Shown here: positions 1 through 8,156 of the stretch, piece by piece
How the letters are laid out: each line of letters begins with the position of its first letter
Numbering within the stretch: position 1 is the stretch's first letter
Program-made: the position numbers and the translations under genes
NCBI RefSeq assembly: GCF_000010305.1
Contig: NC_012489.1
Coordinates: 558,001-622,000, forward strand
DNA: 64,000 bases
Direction of reading: 5' to 3'
Origin: Gemmatimonas aurantiaca T-27
Lineage (GTDB): Bacteria > Gemmatimonadota > Gemmatimonadetes > Gemmatimonadales > Gemmatimonadaceae
The notes under the pieces: model-generated
The model's database searches: none
Told to the model about the DNA's origin: nothing
Seen by the model: the letters and a program-made list of their open reading frames with translations, nothing else

Positions 1-1
1 C

Positions 2-505
2 GAGCAGCTCGCGCAGACCGACCCGCTCACCCAGTTGCTCAATCGTCGCGCGTTGACGGAGCGTATCACAGCGGAGATGGAGCGGGCGCTGCGCTACGAT
101 TCCACGCTCGCGTTGCTGATGATCGACCTCGATCACTTCAAGAAGGTGAACGACACGTACGGTCACCTCGTCGGCGACGATGTGCTGCGGGATGTGGGTC
201 AGCTCCTTGGGCACACGATCCGAGGCAGCGACATCACGGCGCGCTACGGTGGTGAAGAGTTTCTGGTGTTGTTGCCGGAAACCGACGATGCGGGCGCGGT
301 GGCCTTCGCGGAACGCATTCGGGTGGCGATGGAGGAACATCCGTTCGCGCGGGATTCGATGGCCGAGCCACTCAAGCTGACGGCATCGATCGGCGTGGCG
401 GTCTTTCCGGCCGCCCGGATCGAAAATGTCGAGGACCTGTTCGCGCGTGCCGATGCGGCGCTGTATCGCGCCAAGGCCGAAGGGCGCAACCGGGTGCGGA
501 TGTAG
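2..505 (+). CDS. GGDEF diguanylate cyclase, C-terminal part (5' end outside window)
   Basis: The frame is open from base 2, so the start lies outside the window and about 167 residues are visible. The segment begins at the usual GGDEF-domain entry (TDPLTQLLNRRAL) and carries the Mg-binding DLDHFKKVND segment. The active-site loop GGEEF is intact. An RxxD inhibitory site (RGSD) lies five residues before it, so product inhibition by c-di-GMP is expected. Family knowledge: it condenses two GTP to cyclic di-GMP. Any sensor domain would be upstream and is not visible. The gene ends 7 bases from the end of the convergent cobC, with no terminator between. Confidence 0.93.
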   Translation, partial: EQLAQTDPLTQLLNRRALTERITAEMERALRYDSTLALLMIDLDHFKKVNDTYGHLVGDDVLRDVGQLLGHTIRGSDITARYGGEEFLVLLPETDDAGAVAFAERIRVAMEEHPFARDSMAEPLKLTASIGVAVFPAARIENVEDLFARADAALYRAKAEGRNRVRM

Positions 506-512
506 GCTGGGG

Positions 513-1178
513 TCAGCCCACCATCGCACCCAATCCGCGCGGGCGCTGCAATTCGACCACGGTCACACTGAGATGGTCGACCGGAATGTCGAACATTTTC
601 GTGAACGGGATATCCCGTAGTGTGCACAACGCCGTGCGGATCCATCCGGCGTGCGACACCACGACCACCGTGTCGTGCGGCATCCCCCGAATCGAATCGA
701 ACACACCGTCCACGCGGGCGGCCAGTGCGGCCACGGTTTCTCCTCCCGGCGGCGCGTGCTGGGTCCACTGCGCCATCCATTCCCGCAGGGAAGCCCCTTC
801 GGTCATTTCGAGCTCGTGCCAGTTTCGCCCGTCCCACGCGCCAAAGTTCATTTCCCGGAGACGTGCATCGATCACCAGCGGGAGTGCAAATGCCGATGCG
901 ATCGCCGCTGCCGTGTCACGCGCGCGGAGCAGGTCGCTGCTCATCACGGTGATATCGAGTGGACTGCCATCGGGACTGCGCAGGGCATCGGCCAGCGGGC
1001 CGTCTGCTGTCACCAGCGTGGCGAGTGACTGACGGCCACGATCCGACAGTGGCAGATCGGTATGCCCGATGCAGCGACCGTCGGCGTGTGATGCCTCGGC
1101 ATGGCGCACCAGGATGAGGTGCACTGGACGCGACTCATCCTGGTCGACCGATTCGTCGGGGATCATCAGGAAAGCCAA
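513..1178 (-). CDS. cobC: alpha-ribazole phosphatase-type histidine phosphatase
   Basis: Histidine-phosphatase superfamily protein with the RHAEA signature near residue 26 (catalytic His) and the second-half VVVVSHAGWIR His motif. The length of about 217-221 residues is normal. As the last gene of the minus-strand cobalamin cluster it probably dephosphorylates alpha-ribazole phosphate or adenosylcobalamin 5'-phosphate. An in-frame ATG at 1166 overlaps the cobS stop as TGATG, which suggests translational coupling and may be the true start. The upstream ATG at 1178 gives four extra residues. A second phosphatase of the same family is fused to CobT upstream, so the two may be redundant or differ in substrate. 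Confidence 0.85.
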   Translation of the reverse strand: MAFLMIPDESVDQDESRPVHLILVRHAEASHADGRCIGHTDLPLSDRGRQSLATLVTADGPLADALRSPDGSPLDITVMSSDLLRARDTAAAIASAFALPLVIDARLREMNFGAWDGRNWHELEMTEGASLREWMAQWTQHAPPGGETVAALAARVDGVFDSIRGMPHDTVVVVSHAGWIRTALCTLRDIPFTKMFDIPVDHLSVTVVELQRPRGLGAMVG

Positions 1179-1972
1179 CCCCTCACAGGTGCAGCGGCGA
1201 GCATCAGATAGACACCTAGCTCCACAAGTTGATTCACGGCACCAAGGGCATCACCCGTGATGCCACCGATCCGCCGGCGGAAATAGCGTCCAGATGCCGC
1301 AGTGAGCAAGAGTGCAACGGCGACGGCGATCAATCCGGCGATACCCAGGCACACCACGGCCGTGATCACCGTCATCACCGTGGCCGTGAAAACCCGCCCC
1401 CGGTGTACGCCATCCACGAAGGGGCGACCCGCACTGGAGCGCTCACCCGGCGTCGCCGCCCGGACGTAGGGCAATACCCCAATGAGCCAGACACTGGCGC
1501 ATCGTCCAAGGGTGTGCGCAGCGAGCAGCGCCATCGGGGCGCGCGCCACACCAAGATCTGCCAGCAGGACACACTTCAGAACAACGGCCAGGATCATGCC
1601 CACGAGGGCGTACGATCCCACCCGGCTGTCCTTCATGATCGTCAGCACTTGCTCTGCCGTCCACCCGCCGCCGAATCCGTCCAGGGAATCGGCCAGTGCA
1701 TCTTCGTGAAAGGCTCCGGTGAGCCGCACGGTGGCGGCCGTGGAGAGCAGCGCGGCCACCAGCGGTGACCACCACTGGTGACCCAACAGGAACACGCCGG
1801 CACCGATCGCACCTACGACGATGCCCACCAGCGGAAACCACGCGGCCGATCGCGGCAGATCCGACAAGTCGTGCACGATCCACCGACCGGCCGGAATGCG
1901 GGTCATGAAGGTGAATGCGGCCGCCACGGCACGCCGTTCGGTGCCTAATGACCATCGGCTGGTGGCATTCAC
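1166..1972 (-). CDS. cobS: adenosylcobinamide-GDP ribazoletransferase (cobalamin synthase)
   Basis: A 268-residue multi-pass membrane protein. The N-terminal AFTFMTRIPAGRW segment, the FHEDALADSLDGFGGG acidic motif and the MKDSRVGSYALVG segment are diagnostic of CobS. It joins adenosylcobinamide-GDP and alpha-ribazole(-phosphate) in the inner membrane, the last joining step of nucleotide-loop assembly. The GTG start overlaps the stop of the upstream cobT fusion by 4 bases (GTGA), and its own stop overlaps the possible cobC start. All nucleotide-loop genes are therefore translationally coupled here. Confidence 0.95.
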   Translation of the reverse strand: MNATSRWSLGTERRAVAAAFTFMTRIPAGRWIVHDLSDLPRSAAWFPLVGIVVGAIGAGVFLLGHQWWSPLVAALLSTAATVRLTGAFHEDALADSLDGFGGGWTAEQVLTIMKDSRVGSYALVGMILAVVLKCVLLADLGVARAPMALLAAHTLGRCASVWLIGVLPYVRAATPGERSSAGRPFVDGVHRGRVFTATVMTVITAVVCLGIAGLIAVAVALLLTAASGRYFRRRIGGITGDALGAVNQLVELGVYLMLAAAPVRGWLS

Positions 1973-3693
1973 CGCCCGCTATCCTCGTGCGACGGTGCCT
2001 GTTCGCCAGCCGACACGCCGGCTTCCGCAAATGTGGCCATGTCGGACATGATTGCCGCCGCTGCCCGGAGCAGTGGTACCGTGAGGACCGCTCCCGATCC
2101 TTCTCCCAGGCGCATATCCAGTTCGAGCAACGGACGAAGGGCACGTCCGCTCAGGGCAGCAAGCGCTTCGATGGCAATGACGTGCCCTACTTCGGTGGAG
2201 CGGTGTGAAAGGAAAACACGACGGAGCAGTGTGCTGGAGCCCTCCGCACTTTCCTCGGCCATGTAGGCAGCGGCGAGTACGGAGACCGTGGAAATGAACC
2301 CGTCCACGAGCAACACCACCGGATGCCGGGAGGCTTCGAGTGTCGCACCGGCCATCGCCGCCAGCTCCAGTCCGCCGACACGACGCAGACACTCACGGGC
2401 GCTCTGCGCCGCGCGGCGGCTGCCGTGCAATGCGAGCGCGCGCGTCACCACATCGCGTTTGTGGGTGAGCGCCTCACCATGCACCCCCGTCCCCGCACCC
2501 ACGGTCAGTTCGGGGGCACGTCCGGTCAGCGCGGAGAGCAGCGCCGCCGCTGCGGTGGTGTTGCCGATCCCCATTTCGCCGAGGCCCACCACGTCCATGC
2601 CGGCGCGTACGGCGCGTCGCACGGCCGATGCCCCGACCTCCAGCGCCTGGGCCAGTTCGTCTTCGCTGAGCGCGGCCTCGCGCAGCATGTTGCGTGACCC
2701 GTGGCGTACCTTGGCGTGTCGCAGTGATGAAAGTGCCGACAGATCGGCATCCACACCCACGTCGATGACTTCGACATCGGTGTCGTTGGTGCGTGCGAGC
2801 ACGTTGATGGCGGCACCGCCACGCGCGAAGTTGCGCATCATCTCGGCGGTGACGGCACGGGGATAGGCGCTCACCCCTTCTTCCGCGATGCCGTGATCGG
2901 CGCCGAATACGCAGATACGCGCGTGGTCGATCCGCGGGGCGAGTGTCTGTTGCAGCAGCGCCAGACGTATGGCACAGGGTTCGAGCGCACCAAGGGCGCC
3001 GAGTGGTTTGGTCTTGCCGTCGATCGCCCGTTGTGCCGTGGTTTCCGTGACCGGCGGCTCGGCACGCACGGCCGCGTGGAATTGCAGCGTCTGCGCGTCG
3101 TCCACCGAGCAGGTTATCCACCAGGCATCGGCATTGGGCTGACGCAGGCTCCAGAAGTCGAGCGGCGACATCCCGAGTGCGTCGAGCAGCAGCACGCGGT
3201 TGAGGTGTCCATGCGCTGACACCAACACCGATTCTCCGGGGTGCTGGTGCACGATGCGACCGAGCGCCCGTAGCGCCCGCGTGCGCACTGCGGCCAGCGA
3301 CTCACCGTCCGGAAACTCCAGCGACCAGGGATCGGTGCGCCATTGGGCGTCGGCCCCTGGCGGCCAGTCGGTCGGTGTGGTGCCCTGCCAGCGACCGTAG
3401 GACAATTCCGCCAAATCGTCGTCTACGGTTGCCGGAGGGATCGCGTCGGGCAACAGCAATTCACTGGTGCGGACGGCCCGTGTGAGGGGCGAGGTGTACG
3501 CGACGGAGAGTGCATCGAGCGCACCCGACGCCACCAAACGCGACCGCAGGCGTTGCACCTGTGCCTCGCCTTGCGCGCTCATGGGCACATCGAGTCGCCC
3601 CTGACACTGGCCGCTGGCGTTGTGTGCCGTTTCACCATGGCGCACGAGCAGGATGCGGGTCATCGGGTGGAGCGTTGGCGCGGTGGGGCTCAC
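1969..3693 (-). CDS. cobT: fusion: CobC-like histidine phosphatase + CobT phosphoribosyltransferase
   Basis: One 574-residue frame joins two usually separate enzymes. Residues about 11-205 are a histidine phosphatase with LLVRHGET (His19) and a late VSAHGHLNRV motif. Residues about 225-565 are nicotinate-nucleotide-dimethylbenzimidazole phosphoribosyltransferase: ADHGIAEEGVSAYP, the GEMGIGNTT segment, and the C-terminal GEGSGAVL with the conserved Glu. The fused protein would make alpha-ribazole phosphate and could dephosphorylate it, feeding CobS. The GTG start overlaps the upstream adenosyltransferase stop (GTGA). An internal ATG at 3663 would still keep the whole phosphatase. No stop or frame disturbance is visible at the junction. 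Confidence 0.93.
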   Translation of the reverse strand: MSPTAPTLHPMTRILLVRHGETAHNASGQCQGRLDVPMSAQGEAQVQRLRSRLVASGALDALSVAYTSPLTRAVRTSELLLPDAIPPATVDDDLAELSYGRWQGTTPTDWPPGADAQWRTDPWSLEFPDGESLAAVRTRALRALGRIVHQHPGESVLVSAHGHLNRVLLLDALGMSPLDFWSLRQPNADAWWITCSVDDAQTLQFHAAVRAEPPVTETTAQRAIDGKTKPLGALGALEPCAIRLALLQQTLAPRIDHARICVFGADHGIAEEGVSAYPRAVTAEMMRNFARGGAAINVLARTNDTDVEVIDVGVDADLSALSSLRHAKVRHGSRNMLREAALSEDELAQALEVGASAVRRAVRAGMDVVGLGEMGIGNTTAAAALLSALTGRAPELTVGAGTGVHGEALTHKRDVVTRALALHGSRRAAQSARECLRRVGGLELAAMAGATLEASRHPVVLLVDGFISTVSVLAAAYMAEESAEGSSTLLRRVFLSHRSTEVGHVIAIEALAALSGRALRPLLELDMRLGEGSGAVLTVPLLRAAAAIMSDMATFAEAGVSAGEQAPSHEDSGR

Positions 3694-4229
3694 AGTTCGA
3701 TGCCGGGCTGTGCGGGGATGCCCTTCTCACGATAGGGGTGCTTCACGAGATGCATTTCCGTGACGAGATCGGCCAGTTCGATCAGGGCCGGCGATGCGTT
3801 GCGGCCCGTGACCACTACATGCATCCAGGGCGGTCGGTTGCGCAGCACATCCAGCACCATGGTTTCATCCAGCCAGCCGTAGGTAATGCAGTAGGTGAGT
3901 TCGTCGAGGATGAGAATGTCGAACTGCTCCGACTCGATCACGGCCTGCACACGCTGCCAGCCCTTTTCTGCCAGTGCCCGATCGGCTTCGATGTTGTCGG
4001 ACAGCCAGGTGAAGCCGTCGCCCAGTGGCACGATGTCGATGCCCAGTTCTTCGGCGGCGATGTGTTCCCCGTACCGCGTTTCCGCGCTCTTGATGAACTG
4101 GAACATGCCGATGGAGAACTTGTATCCGGCGGCGCGTACCAGGATGCCCAGCGCGGCGGTGGACTTGCCCTTTCCGTTGCCGGTGTTGACGAGCAGCAGT
4201 CCCTTTCGTGTGGCTCGATCGGTGCTCAT
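3690..4229 (-). CDS. cobO: cob(I)yrinic acid a,c-diamide adenosyltransferase, copy with canonical motifs
   Basis: 179 residues, the usual length of the CobA/CobO/BtuR family. An N-terminal P-loop variant (NTGNGKGKSTAALG) binds ATP. The GDGFTW segment matches the corrinoid-side motif of the family, followed by DILILDELTY and VVVTGRNA. It transfers 5'-deoxyadenosyl from ATP to Co(I) corrinoids. The ATG overlaps the stop of the upstream paralogue (ATGA) and its stop overlaps the cobT fusion start. It is the second of two tandem paralogues and the one closer to characterised enzymes. Confidence 0.93.
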   Translation of the reverse strand: MSTDRATRKGLLLVNTGNGKGKSTAALGILVRAAGYKFSIGMFQFIKSAETRYGEHIAAEELGIDIVPLGDGFTWLSDNIEADRALAEKGWQRVQAVIESEQFDILILDELTYCITYGWLDETMVLDVLRNRPPWMHVVVTGRNASPALIELADLVTEMHLVKHPYREKGIPAQPGIEL

Positions 4230-4948
4230 ACGTCGATGCCTCCCTGAGCCTTGATGCCTTGGTCTCGCAACGGATGTTTGATGACACGCATGTCGGTCAC
4301 CAGGTCGGCTGCGTCAATCATGGCCTGCGAAGCATCGCGGCCGGTGACGACGACGTGTGTGCCCTGCGGGCGTTCTTGCAGGGTGCGGATCACTTCCGTT
4401 TCATCGAGCCAGCCCCACTTGAGCGGCAGGGTGAGCTCGTCGAGCACCAGCACGTCGTACGTGCCTTCGGTGATGTGACGGGCGCACAGCTCCCAGCCGG
4501 CGATCGCGCGATTCTTGTCTTCCGTGAGGTCCCGATCTTCCTTGCGGCGCTTGCCGGTGCAGCCGCCGCCCAGTGCCATGGCTTCGATACCCAGCACCCG
4601 TGCGGTGCGATGTTCACCGGTGTTGCCGAGACGCTTCACGAACTGGTACATGGCGGTGCTCATGTCACGGCCATACGCGCGCAGCATGACACCGAGCGCC
4701 GCGGTGGTCTTTCCCTTGCCGTGTCCGGTGTTCACGATGAGCAAACCATGGCGGTCCTTGCGCGGCGGGACCCGATAGGCGCCCGGACGTTTCTGTTTGG
4801 GCGTTGGCACCTTGCGTCCGTTGGCCGCCACGGCGGTCTTTGGCGCTGCGAGCGGATCGACGCGCGGTTCGAGTTCGTCGTCGAGCAGTTCTACGCGTGG
4901 TTCGAGGTCGTCTTCGAAGTCGTCGGGCAGCAGGTCAGGATGCGTCAT
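4226..4948 (-). CDS. second corrinoid adenosyltransferase paralogue with acidic N-terminal extension
   Basis: A 240-residue CobA/CobO-family protein when started at ATG 4948. A longer frame to 5086 would run deep into the upstream gene and encodes unrelated sequence, so the shorter start is preferred; it still overlaps that gene by 14 bases. Residues about 1-65 are an acidic then Lys/Pro-rich extension. The catalytic part has the P-loop (NTGHGKGKTTAALG), LVLDELTLPL and VVVTGRDA. The corrinoid-side motif is altered: GGGCTGKRRKED stands where the family has GEGFTW. ATP binding should be intact. Corrinoid specificity may have changed, or the protein may act with or regulate its neighbour. Confidence 0.85.
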   Translation of the reverse strand: MTHPDLLPDDFEDDLEPRVELLDDELEPRVDPLAAPKTAVAANGRKVPTPKQKRPGAYRVPPRKDRHGLLIVNTGHGKGKTTAALGVMLRAYGRDMSTAMYQFVKRLGNTGEHRTARVLGIEAMALGGGCTGKRRKEDRDLTEDKNRAIAGWELCARHITEGTYDVLVLDELTLPLKWGWLDETEVIRTLQERPQGTHVVVTGRDASQAMIDAADLVTDMRVIKHPLRDQGIKAQGGIDV

Positions 4949-6017
4949 GGGTCGACCGGGAGAGAGTGGAGCGAAACCGGGCAAGCGCCTCGATGAGGCG
5001 ATCGTTGTCTTCAGTATGTCGGGCGGCCACGCGCACATGCGTCGGCAGACCGAAGGAGGTGCCATCCCGCACGAGCAGCGCGGCATGGTCGATCAGCCAC
5101 GTGCGCGCGTGCGCCGCGTTCTGACATTCAACGAGGAAGTAGTGTGTGTCGCTGGCGAGAACGGAGAATCCGATTCCTTGAAGGGCCGTTCTCATGCGAA
5201 CGGCTTCGTGGCGCAGCAGCTCCGTCGTGACCCGTGCATGGGCTTCCGCTTCATCAGAAAGCGCTGCGATAACCGCTGCTTGAGCCGCACCGGACGCGGC
5301 CCACGGGATGCGCACTGCTTCCAGCGCGCGAACAACCTCTGGAGATGCTACGCCCAGAGCGACCCGCACATTGGCCAGTGCGTGGTCTTTGGTGAGTGAA
5401 CGCAGGTGCAGCACATGCGAGTGACCCGGCAATGCGGGTGTGCCGTGTGGTGCCGCGGTAAATCCGTCATACGCCTGATCGAGTACCAGCAGTGCGTCGA
5501 CGGCTCTGCAGGCATCAGCGATGAGCTGCAGGGTGTGCAAAGATTCCTGCTGTCCGATGGGACTCGATGGGGAAGCGAGAAAGACCAGCTTCGGGCGGTC
5601 TGCAATGCGCCGCACCAGATCGTCGGTGGTCAGGGCCGTCTGGACCTGCGCTCCGCACAACTGCGCAGCTCGCGCATACTCGCCGAAACATGGTGCCATC
5701 ACGAGAACGCCATCTCCTGGTTCCACGTACGCGAAACAGACCGCCTGAATGAGCTCTGCGGAGCCGGCGCCCAGAATCAGCTCATCGATCGGGCGATGCC
5801 ACCGCGCGGCGGCGATGGCGCGGGCGTCGTGACTAGTGGGGTCGGGATACTCATCAACGGCACAATCGCGGATGGCGGCACGTACCACCGGTGCAGGCCC
5901 ATGCGCATTCAGGCAAACGCTGAAATCGATCACGTGCCGTGCGTCGTGGTGCAAGGCGGCGCGTCCACCGTGGACCGTAGCGGCAACCTGCAGGACGTGC
6001 GAGCGAGCGCGAGGCAT
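4935..6017 (-). CDS. threonine-phosphate decarboxylase-like PLP enzyme (CobD family)
   Basis: Fold-type I PLP enzyme of about 360 residues. It shows the N-terminal SVCLNAHGPAP substrate segment, LILGAGSAELIQ, the Asp of LVLDQAYDGF, and the PLP lysine in LTKDHALANVRVALG. The position between cbiB and the adenosyltransferases indicates the CobD role: L-threonine phosphate to (R)-1-amino-2-propanol phosphate, the arm that CbiB attaches. The family is very close to HisC, so histidinol-phosphate aminotransferase cannot be excluded from sequence alone. ATG 6017 was chosen because it lies 15 bases after the cbiB stop; the open frame to 6383 lies inside cbiB and encodes Arg-rich nonsense. Confidence 0.83.
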   Translation of the reverse strand: MPRARSHVLQVAATVHGGRAALHHDARHVIDFSVCLNAHGPAPVVRAAIRDCAVDEYPDPTSHDARAIAAARWHRPIDELILGAGSAELIQAVCFAYVEPGDGVLVMAPCFGEYARAAQLCGAQVQTALTTDDLVRRIADRPKLVFLASPSSPIGQQESLHTLQLIADACRAVDALLVLDQAYDGFTAAPHGTPALPGHSHVLHLRSLTKDHALANVRVALGVASPEVVRALEAVRIPWAASGAAQAAVIAALSDEAEAHARVTTELLRHEAVRMRTALQGIGFSVLASDTHYFLVECQNAAHARTWLIDHAALLVRDGTSFGLPTHVRVAARHTEDNDRLIEALARFRSTLSRSTHDAS

Positions 6018-6031
6018 ATCGATGACGCTCC

Positions 6032-7024
6032 TCAGGCCGAAACAGGGATGGAAAGCTCCACGCACATCACGGCGGCGAGCGATGCGGCGAACACCATGCG
6101 CCGGGCGCGCGTGATGTCGTGGGCGGTGGGAGCACGTCCTTCGGCGTTCAACACATACAGTCCGCGCTTTTCGAGTCGTATGCCGAGGGCGCCGGCCATG
6201 GTTGCCATCGGCCATCCCCCGTTGGGGCTTGGTGTGCGGGATGCGTCGCGGATACCACAACGCAGTGCCTTCCAGGGGGAAGCCATCGCACAAGGCGCCG
6301 CCAGTGCGAGCAGCGGTGCGCTCACCCGTGCCGGGAGCAGGTTCAACACGTCGTCCGAGCGCGCTGCAGATTTGCCAAACCACTCCAGCTCCGGCGTGCG
6401 ATAGCCCAGCATCGCGTCGGCGGTGTTCACAAAGCGATAGGCATACGCCGCCGGTAAACCGCCCAACCGGTACGCCATCAATGGGCCCACCACGCTGTCG
6501 CTCAGGTTCTCGGCCAACGACGCGATGGCCGCACCGGCCACCTCGTCTGCGGAGAGTGCGTCGGTGTTGCGCGAAACCAGATGCCAGGACAACAGGTGTC
6601 TGGCCTGATCAAGGTCATGCCGTTCGAGTGCGACTCGCACGACATCGGCCGCGCGCAGCAACGAACGCACGGCCAGTGCCGGCTTGAGCAGCACACCTTC
6701 CACTGAAATGCGTCCCAATGTGGAGGGCAGTGTCGAGGCACCGGCCGTTGAGGCGTTTCCGAGTTGCGCGATGATCGCGGCTACGGCGCCGGCGATTGCT
6801 GTCGTGAGTGCGACACCGCCGGCGAGGCCTGCCGCCCCATGCCAGAACGCCTGGCGCGAGCTGTGGCCAGGCATCATGGATCGGGATTTTTGTGAGGCCC
6901 GGATGCGGCCGAGCCACCGGCCCATCCACACCGTCGGGTGTAGTTGGTCCGGTGGCTCGCCGAAGCCGAGGTCTGCGAGAAGCGCTGCGGTAGCCGCTCC
7001 TCGCACGGCGCCGGTGCCGATCAC
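6032..7024 (-). CDS. cbiB: adenosylcobinamide-phosphate synthase
   Basis: A 330-residue CbiB/CobD membrane protein. It has DLGFGEPPDQLHPTVWMG at the N-terminus and AENLSDSVVGPL, RFVNTADAMLGYR and DDVLNLLPARVSA in the middle, all conserved family segments. Several hydrophobic helices place it in the inner membrane. It couples adenosylcobyric acid to aminopropanol (phosphate). The GTG start at 7024 directly abuts the TGA of the upstream lipoprotein gene (7025), so the two are very likely co-translated. This ties the uptake half of the operon to the synthesis half. Confidence 0.94.
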   Translation of the reverse strand: MIGTGAVRGAATAALLADLGFGEPPDQLHPTVWMGRWLGRIRASQKSRSMMPGHSSRQAFWHGAAGLAGGVALTTAIAGAVAAIIAQLGNASTAGASTLPSTLGRISVEGVLLKPALAVRSLLRAADVVRVALERHDLDQARHLLSWHLVSRNTDALSADEVAGAAIASLAENLSDSVVGPLMAYRLGGLPAAYAYRFVNTADAMLGYRTPELEWFGKSAARSDDVLNLLPARVSAPLLALAAPCAMASPWKALRCGIRDASRTPSPNGGWPMATMAGALGIRLEKRGLYVLNAEGRAPTAHDITRARRMVFAASLAAVMCVELSIPVSA

Positions 7025-8140
7025 TCAGAACGTGCGGATGGCAAGGCTCATGGGGCCCGCGCCCACGGAGATGCTGTCCCGCAGTGCGAACGTGGTCGCG
7101 TCATACACAAACGCGTACGGTGCCAGCCCCTGCGACGTGCTGCCGAAGAACAACTGGTACAGGCGGCCCGTCGTGGCGGCGGCTGACGACGAGGCACCAC
7201 GGCAGGCGTTGTTGCTGGCGCGCTTGGCGCACACCGGATCTGCCGGGCCACGCACGAACGCGCGGGTGCGCGTGTTCCACACCAGTGTCGCGTTGGAGAA
7301 GCTCGAGATGTATGCGAGACCATTGGCGTCGATCGAGATGTGGCCGGGGCCGACACCCATGTTGGGGATCAGGGCCACGCGCGTCATCGTGGCCGGATCG
7401 ATGATGGCCATGCTGCCCTGCGCCACATAGTCGCCGGTGTTCAACACGTACAGCAGGCCGTCCGGACCAATCGTCGCTTCGTTCGGGTTCGTACCACCCG
7501 TCTGCACGGTGCCGAGTACCGCCATGGTGGCCGGGTTGATCGCGGTGACCACACCTTCGCCGATCGGTACGAAGTTGGCGAGGTTGCCCGAGATCGCGAG
7601 CACACGGCCGGCGGAGTAGGCCATCGCCGTCGGCGCGGGTGCGACATCCACCGTGCTGGTGATTTCGGTGGCCGTCTGGTTCACATAGAAGCGGCCGATC
7701 TTGTTGGTGTTGGTATTGGCCGCGAACACGGTGGTGTCATTGGCCCACACCGAGCCGGTGGCATTGCCACTCGGGAAGGTGAAGAAGCGTCCGACCGTGG
7801 CCGTCTCCAGATTCACGAGCGCGACGCTGGCCGCATTGCCGAGAGGTACCGCCGCACGGCGACCACGCAGCGAGAAACCGATGGGGGTGACCGTGGTGCT
7901 CGAGCCGAGCGGGATCTGCACGGTGGTGGTGGGCGAACCGAGCTGGAACATCGTGATCGACTTGGTGCCCGAATTGATCACGACACCGATCTCACGGTTG
8001 CCGGCGACACCACCCAGGAAACCCGGCGCCGGTGTGGGCTCGGACGGGCCATCCTCACCACACGCCGCGGTGAGAGCCAGCAATGCCATCGCCGCAACGC
8101 GGCGTGACGACAACAGATGACGAACGGTCAGGAGGCGCAT
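7025..8140 (-). CDS. beta-propeller (YVTN-like) lipoprotein, candidate BtuG-type surface cobalamin binder
   Basis: About 371 residues when started at ATG 8140 (MRLLTVRHLL), giving a lipoprotein signal with lipobox LTAAC and Cys27. The rest is a run of roughly 40-residue beta-propeller repeats of YVTN/YncE style, for example AINPATMAVLGTVQTGG and AIIDPATMTRVALIPN. It sits 16 bases after the btuB-like gene and abuts cbiB. Known family context: Bacteroides BtuG is a surface-exposed propeller lipoprotein that captures B12 and hands it to BtuB. By position and architecture this protein is inferred to do the same; no cobalamin-binding residues can be read directly. Alternative: a generic YncE-like protein. 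Confidence 0.72.
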   Translation of the reverse strand: MRLLTVRHLLSSRRVAAMALLALTAACGEDGPSEPTPAPGFLGGVAGNREIGVVINSGTKSITMFQLGSPTTTVQIPLGSSTTVTPIGFSLRGRRAAVPLGNAASVALVNLETATVGRFFTFPSGNATGSVWANDTTVFAANTNTNKIGRFYVNQTATEITSTVDVAPAPTAMAYSAGRVLAISGNLANFVPIGEGVVTAINPATMAVLGTVQTGGTNPNEATIGPDGLLYVLNTGDYVAQGSMAIIDPATMTRVALIPNMGVGPGHISIDANGLAYISSFSNATLVWNTRTRAFVRGPADPVCAKRASNNACRGASSSAAATTGRLYQLFFGSTSQGLAPYAFVYDATTFALRDSISVGAGPMSLAIRTF

Positions 8141-8156
8141 CGAAGGGATCGGAAAG

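Noticed and set aside
4949-5086. Extended N-terminus of the upstream adenosyltransferase paralogue
   Set aside because: Lies inside the CobD-like gene and encodes unrelated Cys/Arg/Pro-rich sequence; ATG 4948 is better placed.
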